From Archilochus colubris (lineage: Eukaryota; Chordata; Aves; Apodiformes; Trochilidae): a stretch of 64,000 nucleotides of DNA. The stretch is taken from NCBI GenBank assembly GCA_023079485.1, contig CM041083.1, positions 142,986,052 through 143,050,051 on the forward strand. The letters are read 5' to 3'. The notes under the pieces were generated by a model. That model saw only the letters and a program-made list of their open reading frames with translations, made no database searches and had not been told where the DNA came from. This document shows positions 1-13,090 of this stretch, one piece after another (within the stretch, counting starts at the first letter, position 1; each line of letters begins with the position of its first letter). A program made the translations under genes and the position numbers.

Positions 1-714
1 TGACCTGCTGTCACATCTCTTGCCTGACCTATTCTTAGAGATGGGTGGATGGAAAAGGCTGAGTCACTGTCTCAGCTGCAGAAAACCAAGCTGCAGGAGC
101 CTGCCAACCAGGGCTCCAAGCCATCAGGATAGGAACTGCCCTGTTTCTCAGAGCTCTTTGCAGCAGGTGGCTAATCCCCTCCACCCTTTCTCCCTTCCTC
201 TGCCTCATTCTGCACTATTTCCCAAAACAAAGAAGAGAGTGTCAGCAACAACCTAATGCCAGAAGTCCCAAGCAGTTCCCTTCCAGCTGGGATTTCAGGT
301 TTTCCAGGCCTGGATCCTTTCTGCTTTAATGGAAATCACAGGCACGGTGTATCTATTAATCAGATACCATTTTGTTATACTTCAAGAACATTACTGAGTG
401 ATTTTATCCACATTCATTTAGAACTGTCACACAATCCAGTGATGCTCCAGCACATTGTGTCCCTAAAGTTCTGATCTGAAAAGCTCATCATGGCTGTCAG
501 GTTCCTTGGCCTTGATCTTTGAGAGAAGAATCTGTTGTATTTCATATCAAGGTATTTATTCCAATCTAGATGTTGTTAAGGAAGTAAGATGAAACAACAA
601 TAACTTTTTTCTGGAAAAGAGGAATTGTTTGAATACTTTTAGCAGTCTGATGCGAGTTCACCAGTGTTGAACTGGTACCATCAAGAACATTTTACATGAA
701 AAAATGTTACTTAC
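1..714 (-). other. partial next intron of the COL4A4-like gene
   Basis: Sequence downstream of the 7S exon donor. I looked for a Gly-X-Y coding exon on the minus strand and found none. Glycine-rich words near 290-320 do not keep a three-residue period. Nothing else is recognised. Confidence 0.5.
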
Positions 715-795
715 ACGACTTCCTTTTTCAGGGAAACACTGACATCCTCCACTGCAGTCTCTTCCTCCACATGGTCCTGTGTAACTCTTTTTACC
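715..795 (-). CDS. COL4A4: COL4A4-like exon encoding the start of the 7S domain
   Basis: This internal coding exon of a type IV collagen alpha2-like chain is bounded on the minus strand by a TTTGCAG acceptor and a GTAAGT donor. It is exactly 27 codons long and phase 0 at both ends. It encodes GKKSYT followed by [19 protein letters not shown] and then SR. Four cysteines at residues 9, 14, 18 and 20 of the exon form the N-terminal 7S pattern, through which four collagen IV protomers are disulfide- and lysine-crosslinked in basement membrane. The Gly-X-Y helix should start in the next exon, which lies beyond the window edge. [12 protein letters not shown] and PEKGSR fit COL4A4 best. The GGCQC spacing also resembles COL4A2 and COL4A6, so the collagen IV call is firm but the paralogue less so. 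The open frame running on either side is intron read-through. Confidence 0.85.
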
Positions 796-3590
796 CTGCA
801 AACCAGGACACATAGAAAATGAATTGTTAAAAGGTATCACCTAAAATACCTGTTACAGCACAATAAGCTTTGATTAACATGCTTGCTGGGAACTTGGTCA
901 AGCAAAGATCTGGATCAGATCAATGATTTCCAGTTGAAATCTCCTTCATCTGTGCTAGAAGAAGCCGTGAGTGACTTCCCAGTTCTTGGAGATCAGCATC
1001 AAGAAATATAATGCTATTCTATTAATTTCCTTCCACATTTTCAAAACATTGCAGCTCCATCTCACACATTTCTCTGACACACGCAACAGGTATCATATCA
1101 CAGAAGTGCAGCTGCTTGGATTCTTCAGGGCTAAGTCCTAGGTCACAATACAGCACATCCCTCTATGCATGCTCTAAATTGTTGATATATTTTAAAGTAT
1201 TTATGGGTGGATATAAAGGAAGCTGTAGGTATCATGTTCAAAATCATAAGCCAAACTCCTGCCCTATCTTAAATGGTTGCTTATTCTGGAGGCACCTAAA
1301 ACTTGCCAGAAACCAACCACTGTGACCTAGAAGTCAGACCTAGATTAAACAGATGGCTGTAGTTACATTTCTCCTGCCTGTCCAGAACTACTTTGGAGTG
1401 GACTGCAAATATATGGATCACAAAATATGCAATACTCCATGCAAATCCTTGGGTGGAATTGAAGAGGCAGGCCAGCTCAGATTACCCCTAGCACACACTG
1501 CCTGCATGATGTGCATCAGCCACAGTCACTCTTGCTCAGAAACCTGAACAGCAGAGATGCTGTGCATGCTGTGGTGTGACTTTTATAACTGTAACTTAAT
1601 AATTAGGAATACTGTGAAGAACAGCCTAAGGCCCACCTAAGCCCAGGGTTTTGAACCCCTGGGAGCACCCCAGCAGCTTAGGTGTTATTCTGGGAAAAGA
1701 GGAAGGGATTTCTAGTCACTATTTATGAATGTAGTTTGTCCCACAGCAAATAATCAATAGAGCTAGAAGAAAAAGGGAGAAAGACGAGTGTCTAGTGGAC
1801 AGAGGAAGGATATCTTGGAGTCAGAGCCCCTCATTCCACACAACCACCAATTTTCACATGCACTGCTTCTTATATAAAACCTCAATGTAGCCCAAATGCA
1901 GGGTACAGAGCCAGGCCCCATGTCACTTGCTCCCCTCCTGTCTGCAAGAACCCTAAATCCTTCATTCTGCTGTGTCAGAGGCAAATGTCCCCAGACCCTT
2001 CCTGCCTCCTTCATAGCTTGAGCCTGTCATCTCTTGGAAGGGAGATGAGAGGGGTATAAACAAGCTCTCCAAACAAGCTGGGTACTCTGAACTTGCATGA
2101 TGTTGCTAAAAAAGGCAGTGATGCTGCCATTCCTGCCTCGAGTGCTGACTCAAGGAGCTAAAGTACAGTGAAGGACCAACACTGCCATGCTTAGCATTTC
2201 TCATGTTGATCTAAGCAAAGCCCTACTCAACACTTGGGGTTGTTGGGTCACATTGAGAAATGGATCCATTTCTACCATTGGACTGCTCAGAACCTGAAAA
2301 CACAGCTCCAGGCTTTGGATTTCTCCCTGGGGGCCAAATGAGTAAAAGGTAGAGAGCAGGTACCAGGCATTGCCTAAGTCCTCCTTTGGTCATATTGGTC
2401 ATACAACAGGCTTTTAATCTTTTAACAAGAAGCAATACAAAGTTCCCAAAACAAGTTCTGAAGCTTCATATCTGTATTGTAACAAATATATTTTCATATA
2501 TATTTTCATACTTTTGTTTTAGCTTTCTACTTAATTCACATATTTAATGAAACAAATAGACTTTTAAGAGTGACAAATCAGGTCCACAGAACTGAAAACA
2601 TGCCCCAAGCTATCTAAAGGTCAGGTGTTTGATTCAGGAAATTATTTCATGGATGTTAACAGTGCTCTACATCATGAACTTTGCTTTATGTTTGGGCTAT
2701 TGTTTAGAGAAAATAATAATCCAAAACATTTTTATAAAGTCCAGCAGCTTGCTCATATTGGCCCATCTTTCAGCTGAATGTTTGGATGGTCACAAATCCT
2801 ATTAAACTATCTGCAGTTAAAATGTGCACCTCTGACTCAGTATTCTTCATATTACAGTTTCCTTCTCAATTCCTTAATTTTCAGTAAAGAATAGTTCTAT
2901 TAATTTTTATGGATGCCATGCTGTTGTATGGCCTGTGTAGGCACATTCCTCAGCAGTATGCTCAAGATATAAGCATAATGATGCTCATTAAGGAGCAGTG
3001 TACTAGGTAGTGCAGCCATCAATAAGAATCATCTCTGAAATTTTTGAGAATTGTTTTGGTCAGAGCTGTAAATAACAGTATATCTGGGCTTACCAGTAAC
3101 AGACTGACAGATATATTAATTTTATCATGTGAGTTTTCAATTATGCCTACTGAGAAAACAACAAGGAGAACAATAAGTTTGTTTCTTTTTTAATTAGTTG
3201 TGTGGCTCTGAATTTGTTAAACTGTTGCTAAGGAGAAAATAAGAGTATGAACCAGAATTATGCACTTTTTTTTTTTTTTTTTTTTTTTTTAAAGGAGGCT
3301 GCTAATACTTATTTCAACTGGAAGAAGTTCAAGGTCTATTGTTTGTGTACCATCCACCATCCAACATTTTAATTTGCATGCTGTAACAATACCAGCAACT
3401 AATGCAGGGAAACAATTGTTTTCTTCCACAATTTTAGGAAGCTTTTTTTAAAATTATTATTATTTTCTCATTTTATGTCCTTTTATGCACACAGATTCTT
3501 CAGATAATGAAGAAAAAAATCTGGAGGAATTCACCAGAGGTAGGGAACACATAATGGAAAAACACTTGAGACCAGCATTTGATATATCGC
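796..3590. other. intronic stretch, no gene seen
   Basis: AT-rich intron. Apart from the 25-base T run at 3266-3290 I see no coding, RNA or mobile element that I can name. Confidence 0.5.
3266..3290. repeat. poly(T) tract, 25 bases
   Basis: An uninterrupted run of 25 T. On the transcribed (minus) strand it is poly(A), so it could be the A-tail of an old retroposed sequence, but no body is recognisable next to it. Confidence 0.9.
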
Positions 3591-3655
3591 TGAATCACAA
3601 AATGTCAGGGGTTGGAAGGGACCTCTGAAGATCATCTGGATTACACTTGCCCACT
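3591..3655 (-). repeat. CR1 LINE 3'-end fragment
   Basis: A short stretch contains the complement of the CR1 tail: a TCAGGGGTTGGAAGGGACCT word followed by an ATCATCTGG-type segment. Only the terminal 65 bases or so are recognisable. Confidence 0.65.
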
Positions 3656-6600
3656 CCTCATTGCTTAATTTCCACTTCTTTGCTTTTTGACTGGTAGTGG
3701 GAGGACTCTGGGAACTGCCACTCACCTGTAGCATTTTCTACTTTTTTATATATGACCATTTTTAATTCCCTGAAGGTGGATCATTGCTCTGTTAATTTGG
3801 CATTATTGGTAAACTACAGTATAAAACATTGTGGCTTAAAAGATTTTAATTTTAAGAAACAGATCTGTTAAGAATCCTCGTAAAGTGTTGTCAAAAACAA
3901 TTATACACATGGGCATGCAACTGAGATGAAGGGAAATCAAAGGGGCATGTGTCAGCCAGTAATTAGAATGCAATAAGCCCAGTTCGAAACTTAATAGTTT
4001 TAAAGTACTACAAGTATTGAATACCTGAGGATAACAGATCTCTTGAAATATAACACCAATAGTGACATCCAAATGCAGTTGTCTTGATCTCATATGGGTG
4101 CCTTTTTGGGCAGTGAGGAGAACAGTCCATCATAGGACACAATTCACCCCATCCTGACACTGATCAGCTGCATCTCTCCCAGAAAGTGCCTACTGCTCTC
4201 TCCGAACTGTACAGGGGGGTGGAAGTGACTACCTTACATGGACACATGTCTAAGAACAAGGAGATTAATCTTCTGATTTACTCAATATGCAGCTCAATCG
4301 AGAAAACTGTTTGCAAAATGAGATTCTAGCATCTGTGCAACCAAACTGGAAAAGCATCAACACCCACAACGCTCAAATTGTCTACTGGAAAAACCTTCAA
4401 TTCCAAGTCTTGCTTATGTTCTGGACAACCCCAAATTCCATTAATTGCTAAAAAGACCAGAGTCTAGGCAGAGACTACAAATGGGATTTATATAATCTAA
4501 TTTAAGATTTCTGTGGAATAGGCAGAACATTTGTCTGCTACTATGGACCACAGAATCTCATCAGAACGAGTTCAGACATCTGAGATAAATCCCGTTCTAG
4601 AAGGGTAAAGAGATTAGAAATGTATCCCAATGTATTTTAATCCCTAATTGAGATTTGTCTATGGCACAGGTGTACAGCTCACACAGGTAAGATGAAGTGT
4701 CCAAATCCCAATCTCAAAGCTAGCTGTGGCCTTTGGTGGGAACACCAAGCATGATGAAAGCTATCTAACAGTAGATATAAAGTGCAAACACAAAACAGGT
4801 TGTCTCCACTGGAAGATATCACAGGTCACTCCACCAAGCATGTTCCTGAAAGACTTGCACACAACAGCACAGCAGTAAGCCCAGTCTCTTAGGAAATGGG
4901 AGACCTAATTGTAGCTCTCTGATGGAGAAAATCAAATATGCACCTGCCCTGGAAACACTGTAACAGCAGGCTGTGAACTAGGCTGGAATTGATGGAGAAA
5001 GGGAATGAAGAAAGCAATAAACTGAAAGGCAAAAGAGGCACTTTTCCAACTCTTTGTTGGGTCACTGTGCTGGAATGGAATGATGGTTCAAGGAACATGA
5101 ACACTACTTAAACACAAGCAAGAGAAGAAGTAAGCAAAGAAGCCAGCGTTCTGCTTCTGACTTAAATGCAGGTTCTTTCAGACCAATTAAAACCAAACCA
5201 AACCAAAAAACCAACGCAGAAACATATATGTCGTTATCTTTAAGCTTTCCTGAATATTAATTTTGTATTATTACTAATCTTGGCCATGTTTGCATAATCG
5301 TTATCTCTGCGTGCCCATTCAAGTACCTTCACTTCAAGGGTTGGTACTCTGACAAAGAACAAAGGCAAACAGAGAGCAAACCTCAAAGTACAGTTCTATG
5401 AGTACAGAAGGATTAGGAAATATAGGCCATTTCCTTACATGCAGCTCAAAAAGAAGTTATGGAAATTATAAAAAAAATATTGCAACCTGAAATCAAAAGA
5501 CTCTGCCCCTACCAACATTTTCTTAGATAAAACTTTGAAGTGAAGTGGTGCATAAACACCTGCCCTGACAAGCTCCATTCTGGCCTCTCCATCTACAAGC
5601 AGCAGCCCCTCTGAGCTGGCTAAGGTTCACCAAGAGATGTTTTAGGAGATCTGGCAGCTTGCTGAAAAGCTTAACTATGACTGAGAGTGATGACATACAA
5701 TATGCTTCTGCAGTGTGACTTCCTAGCAATGCCTGTCTGGCAGCTCTCTCTGTCACTGCTGGGGAGACCAGCCCAGCCCACACCTCCAGGATGGACCTCT
5801 GCTTCCATGTTTGATTTTCAGCTGTCAAAACTCACATTACCTTCAGATTTGGTTTTTAAGGCTCCGACTTTGAAGTGTTAATTTTCCAATTCTTTCAAAA
5901 GAAAGAAGAAAAAAATGAAGTAGGAGTATGATAGGGTACTCCTTCCATTGATGAATAAGGCAGAGAGGAACTTCATTGGTTTCAAACATAACCACACAGT
6001 TGTCTTTGCTCAAACCCAGCATTTTACTCCTTAAAGAATCAAAAACATTTGTTGCCTGGATGCCAAACATATTTCTCTAGAAACATGTATAAACAGCCAC
6101 TCAAAACAAGGATGGAGAATGCTGAGAGATGTGGAGGCCTGTATCCAAGCATCAGGCTTGGTCTTGAAAACACTCTGTCCCCAGAGTTACAATGCCAAAG
6201 AAGGAACCAGCCATCTGAAACCCTCTGTTTGCAACCCAGTAGCTACAAGTGCACCAGACAGTGAGACCACTGTGAAGACCTTCATTGGCAAGAGAAAGGG
6301 AGAGATAAATTGGCACATTCAGAGAGGAAGGAAAAGATGTGGGTGTGGAACCTCTGAGAATTACTTTGCTAAGAAATATTCTTTCTTCCATATTTGAATG
6401 GGAGCCAGAACCTTTTCTAGACTGGATACATGGCAACTGGAATAATTTAGTGCATGACCTCAATATCATATGAATGTTTACACTTCCCACCAAGAGTAGG
6501 GGGAACCATGTATTTACACATCCTTCAATGAGGAAAAAACTGGAGGAGGAAACTGATCCCAGGAGGAACATGAAGAGCCTCATCACCAGCCATATGAAGA

Positions 6601-9600
6601 AAACTGGTCTCATGACAAACGCCTAATGTAGTCTTCCCAATGCAACGGGAACAGCAATGCTCATGGAAAACAATCATGAATTACTGATCAGTGCAGAGTT
6701 ACAAATGCCACCTGTCTCTTATGGTGCAGATAGAGAGCCAACTGGAAGGCAGGTCTGCAAGCAGCCTGCTTCGATTCTGAGTCCTGAGAGGCATGGGAAT
6801 GTAAGCAGAGAAGGAGTATCCAAAAGCATCGCTGCTCCCAGGAGCTGGGATGACTGCGCTTGATGTTTGGGGTGAAGGAAGGAAGAAGGGCAGAAGAATA
6901 CAAAGCCTCTGATGCTGAGAAGGCCCCAACAAATGGAAACTTCTTCTCAAGTGTGCCTCGGCAAGTATGTTGAAGTCAGCAATGGGAAACATGAATTTTG
7001 TACCTCTCAGAAGTGAAGCTATAAAGGACTTTCCTCTTATGGGCTCGCTTGTGGCTCTTGATTATATGAACTTTCTGGCAAGCGGCCTTGATTTGAAGGC
7101 TTCATAGTTTCATTTCAAAGTGAAACTTCACAGCTCTACATGTTCCCTTATTTGAGGTGCTATTTACCATCGCTTCTTCAAATTAAAAAGTTCTCTTGTC
7201 ACAGTCTTGAGACACTGCCTTTGTAACTGCACAAGTCAGACATGATACAGTATGAACCTACCCTTCACGTTTTCACAAAAGCATTTCTAATTTTGTGGCT
7301 TTCATCCAAACACATATTTACCCAGCAAACCAGATGGAATCCAGAAGGAGCTGCTGTGATATAGCAGGCATTTAAAAAAAAAAGGTCTTTAAGAGGCTCA
7401 GCCAGAGACTAAATCTTAAAAGCTGCCTAAATATACAGTACAGATATTTGAATAACTGTTCAGGGGTCTTGTCCACTTGCCCAATATGAGGTTGTTTGCA
7501 AACAGTACACTTCTGAGCAAGCAAGTATGCTGTGACATAGTTTTCTGTCAAGAAGTCAGTGAATGGAGGTATCATATTTTACAGGTAATGAAACACGATT
7601 CAACTACCTTTTCCCTTTTTTCACTCACAGAGAGGATTATGTGTTATCCTAAGAAAGGGACTAGAGCACAATATGGGAAAAGCCAGTTAAAACATTTTAA
7701 AACCCCGAACAATGAAACATAGTCACCATTACAGAAAAGTTTATCACTGCTGCTTATTTTTGAAAAATTAATCATGTCATGGATCCGAGACTCCTAAAAA
7801 GCAGATGCAGTTCTTTGCATGAATGTGCTCCAGTTCTCTGGAGCTAGTGAAGGAGGGTTAAAAGATGCAGAGGGCTTTTCCTAGAACAAACCTGCATCCA
7901 GAGGAGGAAGAGCAATGTCCTCTGGCTCTTCCCTATTTGAGACAAACTTAGGTACCTAAAGGAATGACAATTTTTGTCTTTATCATGCAATAAGGCTTGA
8001 ACCTGGGCTAGCAAGAGAGGTGATGATGCAGGCAAACTAAGCTCTGTTTGAAGTGTGCAGCCATGGTTGAAGGTATCTCTTTTGTCTTACAAAGGGGCAA
8101 ACATTACATGGTCATCAGTTGACACCTATGGCCCACCAGTGATTAACAGTCTAGGAAGAGTCTGAAGATGGAAATGTATTAATAAAGGTGAGAAAAGGTA
8201 CATCCATTAATTATTACTACTTGTTAAGTCAAGCCCACTGTCTTCCCTGATTATTTTGAGAACTAAGACACTTGATGAATATGTAGATGCCTAAATTTAG
8301 GTGACTTCAAAGAAACTGACTTTGTTCAATATGGGAATTCCTAGCTAAATCTGAGAGAATGGCAGAAGATGCAGAAGTAGCTGAAAGAAAAATCTGGGTT
8401 GGTAAGTTAAAATTTCTTTGATGGATTGTTAGTCTTGATTTCATCTTTGTAAATGCATGCTTTTAGACATGCATATAATTCTAGTCTCTTATCTTTTCTT
8501 ATGAGATAACAGAATATCATCTAGCATCCAACAGAGCATTCCTCATCTAAAAGAATGGTGGCTTTTAGAGTAAGAGTGCTGGGACTGCTTAAGATGAGCC
8601 CTTATTTCCAACATCCCATGCCTAGAAATTAAGTCTATCTCAGTCTATCTCCACAGAAGCTACTTAGAGTGTTTTAAAAGTAGTATTCCAGGAGTCAAAA
8701 GAAGTGTTTTCTAGCTATCAGTGATGAAGAAAGCTCTCTGACTTGGCAAAGTAGATGTAATAACTTGTTAGGGAGTCTGTCATGACAAGATACATGGAAA
8801 GGCATATTTTGTTTCTTTGCTTCCCCTTTAATATTTTATTTTATTATTTTACTTTTATGCAAACCACTGTGCATTTTGTATTATGACCTCCACAAGTGTA
8901 AAGGCTTAATCAAAGCATAAGTTCATGGACAGTGTAATCACCCCAGTTACACTGCACAGTGGTCAAAAATATTTTCTGTAAAGGAATTAGGGTAAAGACA
9001 CTGTCAGCCCTTAATCTGAATTTGGCTTTTGTCCAATATTTTACAATACTGGAATAAAATCCTCCTTTCCATCCCTAAGAACAGAAAGACATTTGTTCAT
9101 ATACTGGTAGCGTAATAATGAAACACAGCATCCACTCATTAAAGTAGCAATTTCTATATTTAACTACTTTTAGTTTCCGAGTCTAGTCATTTTCAGTTCT
9201 GGAAAGACATCCAAATAATGATATCATTTGCTTCAAACAATAGAAAGTCTGGATTCTATTCTATATAAGGAGATTTTTTTTTTGGTCTATTTATAAACCA
9301 CGCCAGTTATTTGACCTGTCTAGTTTACTCACCTACGTAAATTGGCAGACTCAGGAAACTCCTTAAGAACATATTATTCTTAGTGATTGGTAAACCCTAA
9401 AAGATGGTAAATTATACTTCATGTCCACATCCAGTAATGCTCAGAGCTCATCTGCACCTACTATACTACAAACAAACCAACCTGCCAGTGTAGAAAATGT
9501 TTTTCAACTGGCAGAAATGCAATTGCATTAGTCCTGCTTGTGGGGTAGGGACTGACAGAAACCAGCCAGACAGCTGTCTGCATGGCTGTATGGTCTGTAT

Positions 9601-12130
9601 CTGTGCAGTGCAGTGCAGTGGTGCCAGGGTTTCCCAAAATGCAAGCATAACCACCACCGAGGCTGTATTCCAGTTTCATGATTTCTTCAGTTTAAAATGC
9701 TTGATTGTGTATGAACTGCGTTTATAAACTGAATTAGTTAGTTTTCCTCTGAAAGAATAGCTGTTTACAGCTGTAACCTGCTGACCTGGTTCTTATGCAT
9801 TCAGAGATCCTGGGAGGCTTTGTTTTTTTGTCCTTGGGACAATTTTTAACAGACTTTTTTTTTTTTTTTTTTAATCCTGTTCTGCCTGCAGAATCAAATA
9901 TAGCAGAGAGACAAAGAGAGATGAATTGAAGTTCCTGCAAGATGATTTACTAAATTGCAATTAGAAATATACACCAAGAACTGGATGCATGGAGCTACCA
10001 TGGAGAGCTTGATTTGAAAGGAATGGATTTGCACAGGTTTATCAGTGATGGCACAGATTTACTGACAGGCATTGCTTTTATCACACACACTTATGGGTAA
10101 GTCTAGGCCAGTGTAACAACTCCTACAGCTCTGGCTCAGTTTTCATAGTTGGCTGTTGGACAAATGACTGTACTGGAAATAATAAATGTGGAAATTTGCT
10201 ACGTAATTTTTCAGAACTGCTTCTTGGGACTGGACTAGTATTTACTTAGAAGTAAGAAGAATGGATAAGAGATTTGCAATCTGGAAAAAGAACTGCATTT
10301 GATGTTGAAAGTGTTTACTGCTAACTGCTTGGTCAGATACAACACCCACCATTTCCTTTCTATTGCAGTCAAGAAAAAGCCCATGAGAACTAACTTTCTT
10401 ACTGACCCAAATCACTTTTCTGTGCAGATTTCAAAACTTAGCCTCCTCCCCAAACTTTCTCCTCTCTGCTCTGCATTGGTAAGTGTTGCTGCTGGCAAAA
10501 GCTTTGGGTAAAGCAGACTGCTACAGGGGGCACAACAGACAAAGGTGGGATATTAGAGGATCTGATGTATCAGGACTATCTGCAAACGTCTGTGAAAGTT
10601 TTGCTATTTACAAGAGGGGGAAGGCAGGCAATGTAAAACACAGAAGTGTTCAGAAAAAAGATTGATTTCTTCCTGGTGGATATAAAAGCTGACAGTCAAC
10701 TATTCGTGATAATCTCCTTTCTCATATACTTTTGGGCAGCAAAATGTCTTAACAGATTTTCTCAATAGAGAAAAGAAGGGACCTGCAAAAGCTACTTTTA
10801 AATTTTTTCATTTTTTGTTTTGCAAACAAGATGTCCCAAAGAGCATAAGAAACATATGAAAAATACAAACAGGATATTTTCCCCCCCTAAAACTTACAAG
10901 ATACATTTCAATTCCCACCTCTGCCAAAAAGCTATTTTAGTTGCTTACCTACTCAGGTGACAAAATCTCTAGTGTTTATTTTGGCTATCTGTAATCTGTA
11001 TATGTCAAAATCTGCAACCTGGAAATTCCAAGTTAATTTCTCCTTGATACCAGAAAATAAATAACAGACATATTTTTCCTTTGGATATTTTTTTGTCCTC
11101 CACATCCACTTCTACATGAATTGCATGGGAGTGGTGGCAAGGATTTTTATGGGGGCAGGTTCAGTTTCTTTCAAACTACCAACCTGACAACACAAGAACA
11201 TTACATCAGCCACAAGGTGAAACTTGGCTCACAAGGTAGTGTAAAATGTAAACTTACCCAGTAGCCAGAAAAAAGGGCTCATCTTTCCCATATGTAACAC
11301 TGGCTTGTGACTTACAACCTGCTTTGGTTCAGATCAGCAGCTGGGCTGACTTCTGCAATGTTGCAGAACTGAGCTGAATGCACTTTCCCAGAGCTGCAGG
11401 ATGAGTCACAGGTTCAGCCTGATTTAGGACCCAAGACCTTCCTGCCTTCCAGTCCATTTCCCTAACCAACAGACAAACACTGTCTGCATTGATGCAATAA
11501 GTCTTGAGACTCAGTCTCCACACCAAAAATGCTCTTATCACAGTACAAACAACTAACATGCTGAGATTATAAACAACCAAATATCAAGCTTCTTTACACT
11601 GGCTTAAATGATGTCATTTGGCTTCTTTCTCACATCCTTTTTTTCATTATATACTTGTCTTTTTTCAAATAGATCCACAACAATCCAGAAATGTTTGTGC
11701 CTTGGCGGTAAGGAGTAGAAAATAGACAAGAATAAAGTAAGGAATACATCAGTAGCTGACTGTATCAGAAACGAGATGAGCTTGACTCTTAGAAGAGGTA
11801 GAACAGATTCCCTAGTGTTCATCAAACTCCAAGGTATTAGCAACTGGGCACTGATGCTTTATTCAGAACCTGTTTCCTGTATCAGCTGTACATACCACCT
11901 AACTCAAGAAGAGGAGCTCTCAACTAGAAATCCAGGAGAAGCAACCAGCAGACTGGATGTATGTATTCATCTCTGCCATAAGCAGCTTTCTCTGATTCTC
12001 CTCACAGGGGATGTCAGATCAAAATGCTGCTTTGAGACAGAATGACCAAAGCCTGAGATGGGATCTTAGAAATACTTTATCAATAATAGTGTGAAAATAA
12101 TCTGGACTGAAATTATCATTTCCTCCTTCC
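3656..12130. other. intronic stretch, no gene seen
   Basis: AT-rich intron with short chance frames, including a 153-codon minus frame at 6152-6613 without family resemblance or coding-like composition. An 18-base T run lies at 9855-9872. No named repeat was recognised, although degraded elements are likely. Confidence 0.45.
9855..9872. repeat. poly(T) tract, 18 bases
   Basis: Uninterrupted run of 18 T within the large intron. Confidence 0.9.
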
Positions 12131-12563
12131 AGAGGAGAGCAAGAAGGCTGGTGAAGGGACTAGGGAGAAAGTCTTCTAAGGAGAGGCTGAGGGAGCTGGG
12201 GTTGTTCAGCCTGGAGGAGACTCAGGGGGGGACCTTATCACTCTCTACAACTACTTGAAGGGAGGTTGTGCTCAGGTGGGGATCAGGATCTTCTCCCAGG
12301 CAACCAGTAACAGGACCAGAGGGCATGGCCTGAAGCTGTGCCAGGGGAGGTTTAGGTTGGATATCAGAAAGCACTTCCTCATGGAAATGGGGATCAGGCA
12401 AAGGAACAGACTGCCCAGGGAAGTGGTAGAGTCATCATTCCTGGAGATGTTTAAGGAAAGGCTGGATCTGCCATGGTCAAGCTGATGTAGTGGTGTTAGG
12501 TCATAGGCTGGACTTGATATCTTAGAGGTCTTTTCCAGACTCAGTAATTCTGTGATTCTGTGT
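12131..12563 (+). repeat. CR1 LINE, 5'-truncated, plus orientation
   Basis: The copy carries the terminal part of the CR1 ORF2 reading frame: GAGGCTGAGGGAGCTGGGGT, then the GGGGAGGTTTAGGTTGGATAT word and CTGCCCAGGGAAGTGG. It ends in a decayed tail with two TGATTCTGTG-like units. The reading frame is broken. Its tail faces that of the next CR1, 90 bp away. Confidence 0.92.
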
Positions 12564-12652
12564 TAAAAGGTCACAATATTGCTGAAAAAAAAAATCCATG
12601 TTCTATGTCCTTGCTTGCCTCCCTGTAACTTCACGTAAGATCATATCTTACA

Positions 12653-13090
12653 GATTCATAAAATTACAGAATCATTAAGATTGGAAAAGACCTTTAAGAT
12701 CATCATGTCCAACTGTCAATGTAACACTACCATGCCCACTAAACCATGTCCTGAAGTGCCACATCTACACATTTTTTTTAACACCTTCAGGGATGATGAC
12801 TCCCCTGCTTCTCTTTCATCCTCTTCCCATGCCTGATAACTCTCACTTTCCATAAAGAAATTTTTCCGAATAACCAACTTAACCTCCCCTGCTGCAACTT
12901 GAGGCTATTTCCTCCCATCTGATCACTGGTTAACGTGGGAGAAGAAATCATCCCCCACCTCACTACAAGCTCCTTTCAGGTAGTTGTAGAGTGCAATAAG
13001 GTTTCCCCTCAATCTCCTGTTCTTAAGATGAAACAATCTTAATTTCTTCAGCTGCCCCTTGCAAGACTTGTGCTCCAGACCCTTCATGCC
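12653..13090 (-). repeat. CR1 LINE, 5'-truncated, minus orientation
   Basis: The left end is the complemented CR1 tail (AGAATCATTAAGATTGGAAA, then ATCATCATGTCCAACTGTC). Next come the complemented C-terminal frame words, including AACCTCCCCTGCTGCAACTT and TTTCAGGTAGTTGTAGAG. It belongs to a different, somewhat older subfamily than the copy immediately to its left. The right edge is approximate. Confidence 0.9.

Noticed and set aside
270..330. Glycine-rich words that could suggest a collagen exon beyond the 7S exon
   Set aside because: Neither strand keeps glycine at every third residue, and no matching splice sites flank the segment.
6152..6613. 153-codon minus-strand frame
   Set aside because: No resemblance to any family, no coding-like features, lies in the large intron.
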